Positions 46,576 to 58,759 of a stretch of DNA of 64,000 bases are shown piece by piece. The stretch is taken from assembly GCA_947561585.1 (NCBI GenBank), contig CANNZV010000947.1:1-64000 (forward strand). The letters run 5' to 3'. This DNA comes from Caprella mutica. Its lineage: Eukaryota > Arthropoda > Malacostraca > Amphipoda > Caprellidae. The notes beneath the pieces are model-generated. The model did not search any database, had not been told where the DNA came from, and saw only the letters and a list, made by a program, of their open reading frames with translations. Each line of letters starts with the position of its first letter. Position 1 is the first letter of the stretch. Made by a program: the position numbers and the translations under genes.

Positions 46576-46833
46576 GGGTGTAAGTCATAAGCCAACCTCC
46601 CCCCCCCCTGGTCATGAGCCCCCTTGTTTTTTAATACTTATTAACAATTTTGTAGTTCATTACTGATTAAACATAAAATAAATGTGTATCGGGGGGCGTG
46701 TGCAGTATAACAAACTAGCGGATACAACAAACTACATAGCAACTCTCAGCTATTTCTATCTAAGTAGTTCTTCATTTGTTACTAGGTAAATAAGGATTAA
46801 AAAAACAGGAAGGGTGGCTCTTGACCGTCCCCC
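46576..46833 (-). mobile_element. Foldback-like G-tract transposon, copy 8 (internally deleted)
   Basis: GGGTGTAAGTCATAAGCC to GGCTCTTGACCGTCCCCC. The core lost the middle half of the GC hairpin (cggggggcgtgtgcagtata joins directly). The next 12 bases (gtaggtcataag) are again family terminal sequence, which the following copy has entered. Confidence 0.78.
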
Positions 46834-46845
46834 GTAGGTCATAAG

Positions 46846-47264
46846 GGGGTACGGTCAAGAGCCCCCCCGGTCATGAGCCCCCCTAGGTCATAAGCCCCCC
46901 CGGTCACGAGCCCCCCCTCCATGTTTTTTTAATCCTTATTTACCTAGTTAAACAAATGGAGAACTACTTAGATAGAAACAACTGAGAGTTGCTAATGTAG
47001 TTTGTTGTATCCACTAGATTGTTGTACTGCACACTTCATGATTGTTTAATGACCTGGCAGGGGGGTTCGGGGGGCGGCACGCCCCCCGATATACATATAT
47101 TTTATGTCTAATCAGTAATGAACTACAAAAGTGTCAATAAGGATTAAATAATATAGGTAAATAAGGATTTAAAAACAGGGGGGCTCGTGACCGGGGGGCT
47201 TATGACCTAGGGGGGGCTCATGACCGGGGGGGGCTTATGACCGGGGGGCTTATGACCTACACCC
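46846..47264 (+). mobile_element. Foldback-like G-tract transposon, copy 9 (full length, inserted into the family's own terminal unit)
   Basis: GGGGTACGGTCAAGAGCCCC to CTTATGACCTACACCC, with a perfect 9-bp target-site duplication GGTCATAAG at 46837-46845 and 47265-47273. The target is itself the family's terminal repeat word. The core differs from copy 2 at only a few positions, suggesting recent spread. The right terminal array has five alternating GGTCATRAG / GGTCACGAG-type units. Confidence 0.88.
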
Positions 47265-47281
47265 GGTCATAAGGCCCCCCC

Positions 47282-48153
47282 CCCTTCGGTCAGGATGGAG
47301 TTCGGTCAACAAAGGAACGTATCAACATTTCTTTTGTTCGTTAATATACTACAAGATAACGTACTCCATACTGGCACTGGCAGGAAAAAATTGCGTTTCT
47401 GTTCGCAATTGTTAGAAATTGAATCATATGAAACAAATATTATATATTATACTATATTAGACTATATATATTCAACTCTAACTACTTTCCAATAATAATC
47501 TTATATGAATATAAATATTATTATTGTATTTGAATATTATATTATTATATTATATTATTGTATTTGAATATTGTACTTATATTATATTAACATATGTGCA
47601 TTCTGAGACTATGTGTAAGAGTCAATTATCTTTTTACCTAAATTCTATATACAGATTAACTTGCAATATCTGAATAGTATCTTGATTGCAAATGTTATAA
47701 GTAGGAGAATAATTTAGGATTGACTATCATTACCTATCATAAAAGTTGGCTATGCACAATTATCTATCTGTTCTGTCGGAGGAGAGGATATAAATTCACC
47801 AAATTCATTGGATTAAAGATCACGAAGACTTATAAAAACTCATTAGAGTATTACTTTGTATTACTTTAGAACTGTAACCAAGGACTTTAAAATCCAACAA
47901 AAACTCGTAGCATAGTGGAATTACGCTCCATTCTATTCTCTGAGAACCCAGTATAAAAGACTGTGGATTCCAAAGAACCCCGTTCTGTTCGTACCTGAGT
48001 CTCTTCGCTGAGCATCTAGCACAATCACCTTCCGTCCCGAAAATCCTCTTATCCGAAATCGGTATATATTGTGCATAGAACATAGTATGTTTTTAAACTG
48101 TGTGCGAATCAAAATCTGTATCTCGTAATCCTGTACTTAATATTTTTGAATTA
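47282..48153. other. Non-coding stretch up to the assembly gap
   Basis: Contains ATATTATATTATTGTATTTG simple repeats at 47500-47590. Open frames at 47295-47495 and 47820-48083 are unsupported. Confidence 0.35.
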
Positions 48154-48524
48154 NNNNNNNNNNNNNNNNNNNNNNNNNNNNNNNNNNNNNNNNNNNNNNN
48201 NNNNNNNNNNNNNNNNNNNNNNNNNNNNNNNNNNNNNNNNNNNNNNNNNNNNNNNNNNNNNNNNNNNNNNNNNNNNNNNNNNNNNNNNNNNNNNNNNNNN
48301 NNNNNNNNNNNNNNNNNNNNNNNNNNNNNNNNNNNNNNNNNNNNNNNNNNNNNNNNNNNNNNNNNNNNNNNNNNNNNNNNNNNNNNNNNNNNNNNNNNNN
48401 NNNNNNNNNNNNNNNNNNNNNNNNNNNNNNNNNNNNNNNNNNNNNNNNNNNNNNNNNNNNNNNNNNNNNNNNNNNNNNNNNNNNNNNNNNNNNNNNNNNN
48501 NNNNNNNNNNNNNNNNNNNNNNNN
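48154..48524. other. Assembly gap (371 N)
   Basis: Unbroken run of N; open frames reported across it have no meaning. Confidence 0.99.
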
Positions 48525-48828
48525 CAATTAAATAATAATAAAAAATGTTAATTTATCAATTTCTTCTCAATAACAATTACAATAGTAGGTACACTGTCTA
48601 CAGTTTCTATAGTCCTTCAATAAAAAAAACTCTGAATATATTGATAACCATAGAAAATATGTACGAGTACGGGTAACTAATATATAAATAAATATACATT
48701 CAATGTCATTAGGAAACGTTTGTGAAACGTTTTGGAGGCAAAACTCCTCCATCCAACGTCTCCGTAAATGTTTCCGACTTGAAAGTTTCAGTGTCTGTTT
48801 GGGAGTGATGCGAGTAGCATGTGACAAC

Positions 48829-49034
48829 ATGAGCTCCCCAACTTTACTGTGTCGCCACATGTGGGCCATGTTTCTGGTGTTCGTGTCCCTTATTTCTCTA
48901 GCAAACTGCTTCAATTTGGAGCCAAGGATCCCCCTGGTTAAAGTGGGCAGTCCAGAGTCTCATTTCGGATATTCGGTGGCACAACACAAGTCCATTCGTA
49001 GAGGAGTTGGATCGAGAGTTAACCACGTTCCTTG
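48829..49034 (+). CDS. Integrin alpha chain (PS1 / alpha3-6-7 type), first coding exon
   Basis: The exon encodes a signal peptide (MSSPTLLCRHMWAMFLVFVS..LISLANC) then the mature N-terminus FNLEPRIPLVKVGSPESHFG + YSVAQHKS. FNLxxxxP and GSxxSxFGYSVAxH are the opening of an integrin alpha beta-propeller, and GS..FGYSVAxH is closest to the laminin-binding class (insect PS1; vertebrate alpha3/6/7). Integrin alpha chains pair with a beta chain at the cell surface and bind extracellular matrix. ATG 48829 is chosen because CAAC precedes it and a signal peptide follows; in-frame ATGs at 48703, 48808 and 48859 are alternatives. The exon ends at donor G|GTGAGT (intron from 49035), splitting a Trp codon after two bases, consistent with the next exon continuing as the usual (W)LLVGAP. 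No further integrin exon appears before 64000, so the first intron is at least 15 kb. Confidence 0.88.
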
Positions 49035-49214
49035 GTGAGTGCCACCTTGTAGGCCTAGAATGTATAGGCATAACTCGCATATTTACATATGGATAAAATA
49101 AATCATTATTTTTTTCTTTATCGGTATTTTTTTCCATGGAATTTTTCCCCCATTCTAGTTTAATTTTTTAATTATAATGAATTTAATTTATATAATATAT
49201 CGAAATGAAGATAT

Positions 49215-49715
49215 ATTAGAACGAATTTAAATTAAAATATAACGAATTTAAATTAAAATATAACGAATATAAATCAAAATATAACGAATTAAAATTAAAA
49301 TATAACGAATTTAAATTAAAATATAACGAATTAAAATTAAAATATAACGAATATAAATCAAAATATAACGAATTAAAATTAAAATATAACGAATTTAAAT
49401 TAAAATATAACGAATTTAAATTAAAATATAACGAATATAAATCAAAATATAACGAATTAAAATTAAAATATAACGAATTTAAATTAAAATATAACGAATT
49501 TAAATTAAAATATAACGAATATAAATCAAAATATAACGAATTAAAATTAAAATATAACGAATTTAAATTAAAATATAACGAATTAAAATTAAAATATAAC
49601 GAATTTAAATTAAAATATAACGAATTAAAATTAAAATATAACGAATTTAAATTTAAACATAACGAATATAAATTAAAATATAACGAATTTAAATTAAAAT
49701 ATATCGAATTTTAAT
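49215..49715 (+). repeat. 20/21-bp AT minisatellite, about 24 copies (integrin intron 1)
   Basis: Units aaaatataacgaatttaaatt, with variants ..gaattaaaatt and ..gaatataaatc arranged in a recurring order, so blocks of several units were duplicated together. Confidence 0.9.
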
Positions 49716-50520
49716 TTAAGTTTTTATATATTGATTACTTAAAATCAAGTTTAAAAAAGAATTTACATTATTCAGCTTATATACAATAACAATACATAAT
49801 AATGACAAATTTTATTATGCCTAAACGTTGTCCATTATCATTAATTTAATTCATTGAAATAGGTACATTTTTAACATATTCTTTATAAAAGTAAAACTCT
49901 TCACCTCCAATTAGGAAAGTAGGTATTAAATATAATTATATTGCTTTAAAACAGTTTGATTAAATGATATAAATAAACATATCAATGAGAATAAAAGGGG
50001 GCAAATTCCCTCCACATTAAATCATCTCCCCCGTGCATATGTTTCTTGTTTTGATGGCTAACTGCTCTATTTTGAAGCAATTTGTCTCCTCTGAATAGAC
50101 TGTAATTGAATAGATAAGTTTTTCTGTGATCCGAGGAATAGAAGCTGTCATTACTTGTTATTTTGTATTTCCATGTGAAATATCTATATAGCTTTCTTCA
50201 ATATAATTAAATACATCATCGTATTTATGTCATTTAAGTCATTTATTTAAATCATTACTCAGTATTATTTATTCCTGTGTTACATGAGTACTTTTGAGTC
50301 TCATTAATAAATAACGATTATAGGTAACTGATACAGTGTACATGTAACTTAGTAAGAACATTTGTAGGATACATTGCCGATGTACTTCACTTCAATGTAC
50401 CTATAAATTATCCTTCACTGTACATTAAAAACTAAAAAGTTAAACCTAGAGAAAATATTTTTATTAATGTTATTTTATTTTTATATTATTTATATGTGAT
50501 ATTTTTTAATTAAAATTAAA
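49716..50520. other. AT-rich intronic stretch
   Basis: No feature recognised. Confidence 0.35.
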
Positions 50521-50526
50521 CTCACT

Positions 50527-50640
50527 GTGTCACTCTCATACGTGTGTCACTCTCATACGTGTGTCACTCTCATACGTGTGTCACTCTCATACGAGTGTCA
50601 CTCTCACACGTGTGTCACTCTCATACGAGTGTCACTCCAA
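50527..50640 (+). repeat. 17-bp minisatellite
   Basis: About six and a half copies of GTGTCACTCTCATACGT, with CACACGT and CATACGA variants. Confidence 0.9.
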
Positions 50641-50735
50641 ACCGTCACGCCCTTTTTGTCACACTGTAATTTTGCTAATTTTCGTGTCTGTTTCTGTCCT
50701 TGAAAACTTCTGACCTTCCACTTCTTGTCTTTGTG

Positions 50736-50872
50736 AAATTTGTGAATTTTCTGTGTGAATTGTGTGGATTTTCTGTGTGAATTGTGTGGATTTTCTGTGT
50801 GAAATGTGTGGATTTTCTGTGTGAATTGTGCGGCATTTCTGTGTGAAATGTGTGGATTTTCTATTTGAATTG
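50736..50872 (+). repeat. 22-bp minisatellite
   Basis: About six copies of tttctgtgtgaattgtgtgg + at. The minus-strand frame 50659-51003 reads it as NPHISHRKSTQFTQK-like repeats and is not a gene. Confidence 0.85.
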
Positions 50873-51474
50873 CGTGCTTTTTGTGTTAGAATTTTCTGTG
50901 TTAACTGTATGTTCAGAAAAAAGAATTGTCCACCTAATACACATCTACTGGTGTGTAGAATACACTGTGTAAATAATACAATCATAGCTTGCCTGTAGCG
51001 CACACATTTAAGAAATAAAACCTCCCCTGCATTTTAGGCTCCAATAGGAAATCAGTACCGCACTGACTTTAGTACGAGAGGGATTTTCCGCGTGTCTAAG
51101 TATTGTTAAGGGCCGTACCTGCAGGTTATCATGGATACCAATTTAAATAAATAATAATTATATCGTTTTTTCTTATATTCTCGTGGAAAAAGTAGGAGGA
51201 ACTTAGCAAAAAGTCTGGTGGAAAGACTTAAAAAAACCTGCGTGTGTACGGCCCTTTAGACATACACGTATGTAGTGGGTCAATTGACGCTCTTTTGCGA
51301 GACCTATCAGTGTTTGTTGGAAATATGAAGAGGTGCTCTTAATATAATATTGATTTCTTTTAGAAACATGAGAAATAAAATACTGTAGCTTAAAGAATAT
51401 GAATAATATGCTTAAAATATTTGTTTCCAATTTATTTTTCAAAGCATGATGTGAGTTTCATATATATTAATTTT

Positions 51475-51537
51475 ATAACGTGAAGCAATTAGGTATTCCT
51501 CTTTCATAACGTGAAGCAATTAGGTATTCCTCTTTCA
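51475..51537 (+). repeat. Exact 31-bp duplication
   Basis: ataacgtgaagcaattaggt + attcctctttc occurs twice in tandem, 31 bp apart. Confidence 0.9.
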
Positions 51538-51577
51538 AATGAATCCTGTATCGTTTCCCTGAGTGTAAATTTTATTT

Positions 51578-52443
51578 AATCACCACTACAGTTAATCACC
51601 ACTCTGTTAGTCACCACTACAGTCAATCACCACTCTGTTAGTCACCACTACAGTTAATCACCACTCTGTTAGTCACCACTACAGTCAATCACCACTCTGT
51701 TAGTCACCACTACAGTCAATCACCACTCTGTTAGTCACCACTACAGTCAATCACCACTCTGTTAGTCACCACTACAGTCAATCACCACTCTGTTAGTCAC
51801 CACTACAGTCAATCACCACTCTGTTAGTCACCACTACAGTCAATCACCACTCTGTTAGTCACCACTACAGTCAATCACCACTCTGTTAGTCACCACTACA
51901 GTCAATCACCACTCTGTTAGTCACCACTACAGTCAATCACCACTTTGTTAGTCACCACTACAGTCAATCACCACTCTGTTAGTCACCACTACAGTCAATC
52001 ACCACTCTGTTAGTCACCAATACAGTCAATCACCACTCTGTTAGTCACCACTACAGTCAATCACCACTTTGTTAGTCACCACTACAGTCAATCACCACTC
52101 TGTTAGTCACCACTACAGTCAATCACCACTCTGTTAGTCACCACTACAGTCAATCACCACTCTGTTAGTCACCACTACAGTCAATCACCACTCTGTTAGT
52201 CACCACTACAGTCAATCACCACTCTGTTAGTCACCACTACAGTCAATCACCACTCTGTTAGTCACCACTACAGTCAATCACCACTTTGTTAGTCACCACT
52301 ACAGTCAATCACCACTCTGTTAGTCACCACTACAGTCAATCACCACTCTGTTAGTCACCACTAGAGTCAATCACCACTCTGTTAGTCACCACTACAGTCA
52401 ATCACCATCCTGTTAGTCACCACTACAGTCAATCACCACTCTA
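51578..52443 (+). repeat. 31-bp minisatellite, about 28 copies, dimeric unit
   Basis: Unit AATCACCACTCTGTT + AGTCACCACTACAGTC. The two halves share RRTCACCACT, so the 31-mer grew from a 15/16-bp monomer. Units are almost identical (rare CTTTGTT, CCAATACAG, CATCCTG variants), pointing to recent expansion. Confidence 0.95.
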
Positions 52444-52974
52444 TCAATTTGTCTCAATCGCTGTCAGTTTGCCTCAAATTTCACGGCAATACTCCATGCT
52501 AATCATGCACCTTCGCTATCATCCTAACGGTATATACTATATAAACACTATATAATATTTATACTATACTAATTGAATAATAATATAGTGATAATAATTT
52601 CAGAGTTATTATGATATACGCTGTAAAAACCTTAACTTTGGCTTTTCTTAATTAAATTATTCATTTAATTATTTGATATGTGTTAATATAGCATACATTG
52701 CGTAATATCACATCTACAATAAGTACATTGGAAGAGTAGATAGTGATTAGATTTATTTACTTGTTTGTTTTTATGTTTACCACATGACGTCATGACTCAT
52801 TACAGTGCTGACACGTTTGTGACTTGTCTGTGTACCCCTGTGTATTTTCCCTCTGTGTACCATGTGTATTTGCCCTCTTGACCTCTGATTGAATAGTCAT
52901 ACAGTCTTTGTGTGTATGTGGTGTGTATATATGTATACATATACATACTATGTGTAGATACATGCACAATTATA

Positions 52975-53095
52975 TTCCCTGTGCAGATACACATACATTC
53001 TCTGTGTAGACACACACACATTCTCTGTGTAGATACACATACATTCCCTGTGTAGATACACATACATTCCCTGTGTAGATACACATACATTCCCG
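52975..53095 (+). repeat. 23-bp minisatellite
   Basis: About five copies of tacacatacattccctgtgt + aga. Minus-strand frames at 52800-53111 and 52948-53142 are translations of it. Confidence 0.88.
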
Positions 53096-53519
53096 CACGC
53101 TTCAACCACAAGGAGTATATTACAGATGACTTGCAATGGCATTTTTATTGGTATGAATAGCTAGCTTCATTGGCTAACAAAAGTGTTCTCCCTCAAGAAA
53201 TACGTATTGCAAACATATATTGCAGCTACAACTCACCAATTGTTTTAAACTGACTAGCATACTATATTTACTGGTATGGGTGGAAATATTGAATGTTTTT
53301 TGCATAGGTTATAGGTTATATGTCTGTCTACAGTTGCAGAATACTATACTTTCACCTCTCATTTTGGTTAGCTAGCTATGGCAGCTTCCCTATTTATAAA
53401 GTTCAATCGGTGAGAATATCGTAGAGGGCAGCGTAGCTACCTACCTATTAAAGTTCAGTACTTACAGTATTGCAGTACCTAATCTACTGATATCTATCTC
53501 TTAACTTTTGATTCTTTTA

Positions 53520-53695
53520 GTACGGAGTAGCTTTTCTGCATCCACGAGCTTGTCACCGACAGTGGTAGGTGACTGTATTCACGGAGCCACTTTCCTTACT
53601 GACTGCTTTTTCAAGTCCCTTGTATTTAATATCCTTTTAACGTCAACGATATGGCTGAATCAGACGTTAAACTCCTACTAAAATAAAATCATATT
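53520..53695 (+). mobile_element. SINE-like retroposon, 5'-truncated copy
   Basis: gtagcttttctgcatccacg .. ttgtatttaatatcctttta .. gacgttaaactcctactaaa matches the reverse complement of 17996-18170; the head (18190-18350 equivalent) is absent and the 3' end is shared. Confidence 0.6.
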
Positions 53696-53699
53696 TTTA

Positions 53700-55405
53700 A
53701 TACTCTTTAATCTATTATTTTTGAGACGGAAACTAAATATACCCCATAAAATTCATCTCCTATTAATCGCCACATTGTTTAACCACATGTCAGTGTACTT
53801 TTTGTACCATACTACCACTTCTACCAATGTTTTCAGCTCATCTGTGTCATGTGAGGTCATCTTCAAGAGGTCACTTCAAAACATTTTGACTCAAGGTTAA
53901 AAGAACTGCTTTTTTCCTCAAAGAATACACTGGATGAAGTCATAGAATACGCATTGATATAAGAAACGTATGAATCATATTTCTATTTTAGTGAAATCTA
54001 TTCATTTCCTAGATAGTCTACAGTAATACTTTTTTATTCTGTTCTTTATTGTGTTGGTGTTAAATTTGATAATTTATTAAATTAAAAGTGTTTACATTTA
54101 CATTTCCTTCCTTTTTATCACATTAGGAAATGATCAAATGAATATACCTAAAAGTTGTTTAAAAAGTTGTACTATGTCCTATCTATTCCTAAACATGTTT
54201 TTTAAGTTTATTACCTAATATTTATCATGCCCATTGATCATTTAAAGTCATTTATCATAGGACAACCGCACCTGTTTTTATTAGTTTTATTAACCCTGGG
54301 CCCAGAATTAAGACTAGTTATTACCAAATTAAATACCAATGATAGGTTGGTTACCATCTAAAGACGTACAATGACGTCTTACTTCATCTATGGATAATAA
54401 GGGTGCAACGTATCAACAGATCTAATTACGTCGTTAAAATACATGCCAGCGACTTAATGTTAGAATATGTTTCAAAATGATATCCTCATTTTTTTGAAAC
54501 AGTCAAATGGGTTATTATTCTAAAATTAGTAAATCAAATGATTGAATCGTACTTGCTAGAAAATATCAAGAAATAAATGATGAGTCATACAATAATAAGA
54601 TACCATGTACCAAATTTTGTATGAATTATTAGCGTGTTGATAACGATAGACTTTTTTTTTTTTGATTGCCAATAGTGTCATCAACAGTTCTTCGATATTA
54701 AAAAAATTATCTGGTTGACTCTAGTTGATTTACTATACCTGGTTGCCTCTGATCTAACCAGTGTACCAAGATACTAGTGAGCTCATTGAAACAATGCGGT
54801 GTTCTCTTGATAACTTATAACTATCGGTTATAGTTCAATGATAGTTTTACTGCAGGCTGACCACAGTGGTCTTGTCTTACATCTAATCTTTTTGTGAGCT
54901 TTGAAGTCAAGTCTTGTGTAGCAAAAAAAAAAACTCATTATAGTAGATTATCAGGAGAAGAGTATATTTATGATATAGTTACACTATGGTCATGTTAATT
55001 TGTATTGGTACAAAGTTGTTTAATTTAAAATATACACAAAATAGAATACATCGGATTTTATGAATCAATATTATTACAGATACTTTTTTCCGTTGCTTTT
55101 TCGATTATACATTTGTTAACTCTATATACAATCTAGATGGTATTAATTTATACAGTTTAAGTTTATATCTTATCTATTCATTATTCATATAGATTTAAGT
55201 AACAGTATTATAACTATATATTAATAGTATCTAAAAATATAACTTTTTACAAGGAGGGAAAAGACAAAGAAATCGTATCCACAACAGCTTAACTAATATG
55301 TAAAAAAATGCTGCTGAAAATAAATCATTAATTATCAATAACGCATCTATAGTTTCCTGTGATTTCATTTATCATTTCATTATTTAATGCATATAATCTA
55401 TAGTT
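53700..55405. other. Intronic stretch
   Basis: No gene, array or element recognised. Confidence 0.35.
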
Positions 55406-55410
55406 ATTCA

Positions 55411-55582
55411 TAGGGTTGTGACAATATGCGTTTAAAATAATAGATCTTAAGACGAAAGGAAATGGTATCGGATACTAGGATACTATATATCGCTGGTTTA
55501 GGACGATTAAATAGTCTTTAATTCAATCCGTCTATAATATTTTCAGGATCTATGATTTTAAACGCATATTGTCACAACCCTA
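55411..55582. mobile_element. MITE P copy 3 (172 bp)
   Basis: TAGGGTTGTGACAATATGCG .. CGCATATTGTCACAACCCTA, near-perfect inverted ends with flanking TA. The middle has an extra stretch of about 50 bp (ggtatcggatactaggatac) absent from copies 1 and 2. Confidence 0.8.
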
Positions 55583-55760
55583 GTTATTTGAGAATTACAG
55601 TTCTAGGTGTGTGTGATACAGGGTGTACCCCAGGGTGGTGTACTCTCACCACTTTCTTCAGATGCGGGTACAGTTAACGTACATTTAGGTTAATTGTCTT
55701 TCAATTTATTTATGTGCAGTTAAATTCACTTGCTGTGGTTTACTCTTCGTGTAATTTATA

Positions 55761-55860
55761 GTCAATTATTTAAGGTATTTATTGTGCAATATAGGCACTG
55801 TCAATTATTTAAGGTATTTATTGTGCAATATAGGCACTGTCAATTATTTAAGCTATTTAT
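55761..55860 (+). repeat. 39-bp tandem repeat, two and a half copies
   Basis: gtcaattatttaaggtattt + attgtgcaatataggcact at 55761 and 55800, and a partial copy at 55839. Confidence 0.88.
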
Positions 55861-56387
55861 AGTAGAACTATAGTACGAGGGTTGTAGTAGCTATTGGTAA
55901 CGGAAGTTAGGTTAGGTATTCATTTAACAGGGTTGGATAGTCTAAACATATATATGCAATTTTGATTTAATTTTGTATTGAATTTAGTCTATATTTACAT
56001 TGTATTAATATAGTAATTCAATGTACAGTTTAATTTTTAAAAATAAAGTGTAATTAATTCAAACTATAAAATTTACATTAAAAAATGTTCGTGTGCTCAA
56101 TATTTACATTAAATTCATCGTTATTCTCTTATTTCATGAAGTTCATGTTTTTTCATTCATATTACCATGAAGAAAAAGCTGATCCCTTTGTATCTGCTCT
56201 TTTTACCGACTATAACAGGTTGATTAACTCATTATAGCGTCTCTTTTTACCTTCTTTTTCGTTAGTTTAATTAAACTGTTGACAGCAATGATTACAAATG
56301 GTATCCTGTATCTTAAACTTACCCACATGTGAATAAAGAAGTATTATTTTGATTGCGATTGCAAGTTATTTCTTATATTTATTGAAG

Positions 56388-56509
56388 ATGGGTTAATTAC
56401 GAATTATCGGTCAATGAATAAAATATATAAAAATTATTTTATTTTTATATCGTTTTTTTCTTTTATGACCGAAGATATGGAACCAACCGATAATTCATAA
56501 CTTACCCTA
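56388..56509. mobile_element. MITE N, short copy
   Basis: gggttaattacgaattatcg .. aaccgataattcataactta + ccct. The ends are inverted; the interior is shortened. Confidence 0.65.
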
Positions 56510-56811
56510 CATCTCTTCTACAAAACTCATAGTATTTTGGTTTCTAAATTTAGCCACATGTGAGTAAAGTGAAAAATTACTCTTATCTAAATAGCGGATG
56601 TCAATAATTGTTACTTGGTTCAAATATTATCAGTTAACTAAATTTTGGAAAATAAATATATAATATTTTTCTGTGTGTAGCTACGAAGTATTTCTTTCAT
56701 ACACATTGTAGTAACATCTGTTACTTTTCTGATTACTATTTCCCTTTGTCTTGTATATCTCTCATAATTAGAAATTAGTCACCCCGATGTGGTAACGATT
56801 TTCACCCGCCG

Positions 56812-56986
56812 TAGGGAAGTTACGTATTATCGGACAGTTCCACATTTTCGGTCATATGAGAAAAAATATATAATTTAATATTTTAACTATTTATTTTAAT
56901 TTGGGCTCATGGATACCAGTTAAATTGTATATTTTCTTTTCTATGGCCGAAAATGAGGAACTGTCCGATAATTCGTTACTTAACTA
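56812..56986. mobile_element. MITE N copy
   Basis: TAGGGAAGTTACGTATTATC + GGACAGTTCCACATTTTCGG pairs with GGCCGAAAATGAGGAACTGT + CCGATAATTCGTTACTTAAC. Inverted arms of about 45 bp, about 175 bp in all, with TA-like borders. Confidence 0.75.
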
Positions 56987-57958
56987 AAAGATCATCTTGA
57001 CTCCCACATTCAAAGAATCCTATTTTCAAAAAAACACTCTAGTTCGTTTAAAACCTATCCTTACATTGTAAGTGTTATTCTAACTGAAAGAACATAATTA
57101 TTTGTCATCCTTTAGTGTCCACCACTAGGCAGCAGCGTCAATTACCTTCTCCATCACCGATATCGATCTCTGTGACTCTCATCCCAGTACCCCTACACAG
57201 TTAGGCTCAATTATGCCGAGCCTATGAGCCTAGGCCTACTGGACACAGTGGGGCAGGCAGTTGTAACAGGGACCTTTTGTTCTCAGTATAGTCTTGATAC
57301 GCTAAGTTTAACACCAGAAGTCTAGATCTACCGAGCACTCAATTTCATTGCTTTTTACTTTTCAAAAATTTATTATTATTTATCACATTGTATACAATAA
57401 TTAAAAAAAAAATACATGTTGAACTTCTCTTCCAAGAGCGGCAATTTCTGTCATGTTCCATGTTCACCATATAATTACATGGCAACTGATGACATCATTT
57501 CCTTATATTATACACTAAAAAAAAAATCAATAACTCGTACAATTTGAACCTGGAAATATGAATACAATGTTAATTTTTTTTCAATTAACTGTTTTCTTAC
57601 GAAGCAAGAGTATTATATATTATCTCAATTAAAAATACTCTTATTTCGCTAATAATTTTTATGTAGTTTTTTGTTAATCATCCTCTTGAAAAATGTGCAC
57701 CTAATTTGTCAATCCATGTTTTGTTTAAATATCGAATAGCTGTTAATTATTTTTATTCATAATATTTACATTTATTTTTTATTCAAATTACATGAATATA
57801 TGTTCTATTCATATTATTTAAATATTATTTTAGATAATTCATTTTCTTTTTAAAAATTAAAACATTATTTAAATCATTGAAAGGAATTTATTAATAAACC
57901 TTCGCATTATTTTGATGATATGTAAAACCCGTTGAATTTATTAATGTTTTCAAACAAT

Positions 57959-58050
57959 ATTTCAATACATTGCTTATTTCAATACATTGCTAATTTCAAT
58001 ACATTGCTTATTTCAATACATTGCTTATTTCAATACATTGCTTATTTCAA
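57959..58050 (+). repeat. 17-bp tandem repeat, five to six copies
   Basis: tttcaatacattgctta repeated almost exactly. Confidence 0.9.
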
Positions 58051-58164
58051 TTTATTTCAAATTACATGAACCTATATTTTTATTTATCTTTATAATTCAA
58101 TTTTCGCACCATTGGATAATTTATGCAACCCAACACATACCCATTACCCAATATACATACAGAG

Positions 58165-58351
58165 TAGGGTAAGTTACGAATTATCTGTCGGTTTCACATC
58201 TTCGGTCATATAAGAAAAAACTATATAATTTTTTAAATTTCAATTGTTATCCATAGATACCAATTAAAATAAAAAGATAATTGTTTTTGTATCCCATCTT
58301 CTTGTATGACCGAAAAATGTGAAACCGATTGATAATTCATAAGTTACCCTA
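58165..58351. mobile_element. MITE N, complete copy with TA borders
   Basis: TAGGGTAAGTTACGAATTAT + CTGTCGGTTTCACATCTTCG pairs with GACCGAAAAATGTGAAACCG + ATTGATAATTCATAAGTTAC. Same arms as 56812-56986. TA duplication suggests a Tc1/mariner-type mobiliser. Confidence 0.78.
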
Positions 58352-58547
58352 TATTATGCCTAGTATCAATATATGAAAGAGTTCCCTTTCTTGTTATTTT
58401 AACACATTCCTCCTTCCCTTTCATTTCTTTATGGCGGTAAAGCACTCAATCTTTACATAAAGAGGATGTCCTTAAATCTTTATTAATAGAGACACTTTCT
58501 TTATGCGTCACTAGACCCTTTATACCCATCTCTACTATTACCTGCCT

Positions 58548-58758
58548 CTATATCCCCTAAAAAACTCTATATCCTCTAAAAACTTCTATATCCTCTAAGC
58601 AAAAAACTCTATATTCTCTAAAAAAAATCTCTGTATCCTCTAAACAAAATTTCTAATCCCTCTAAAAAAACTTCTACATCCTCTAAACAAAGTTTCCACA
58701 TCCTCTAATAAACCCTCCATCTAAACTCTATATCCTCTAAAAAAACTTCTATCTAAAA
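58548..58758 (+). repeat. Degenerate ctctatatcctctaaaaaa tandem
   Basis: About nine imperfect copies, 20-25 bp apart. Confidence 0.8.
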
Positions 58759-58759
58759 T

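Noticed and set aside
48093..48535. Open frames across the gap
   Set aside because: They consist almost wholly of N.
50659..51003. 114-residue minus-strand frame
   Set aside because: Translation of the 22-bp minisatellite; repeated NPHISH/IHTENP words only.
51578..52443. CRISPR-like regularly spaced array
   Set aside because: The supposed spacers are themselves identical from unit to unit, and the context is eukaryotic; it is a minisatellite.
52800..53142. Cys/Val/Tyr-rich minus-strand frames
   Set aside because: Translation of the 23-bp minisatellite.
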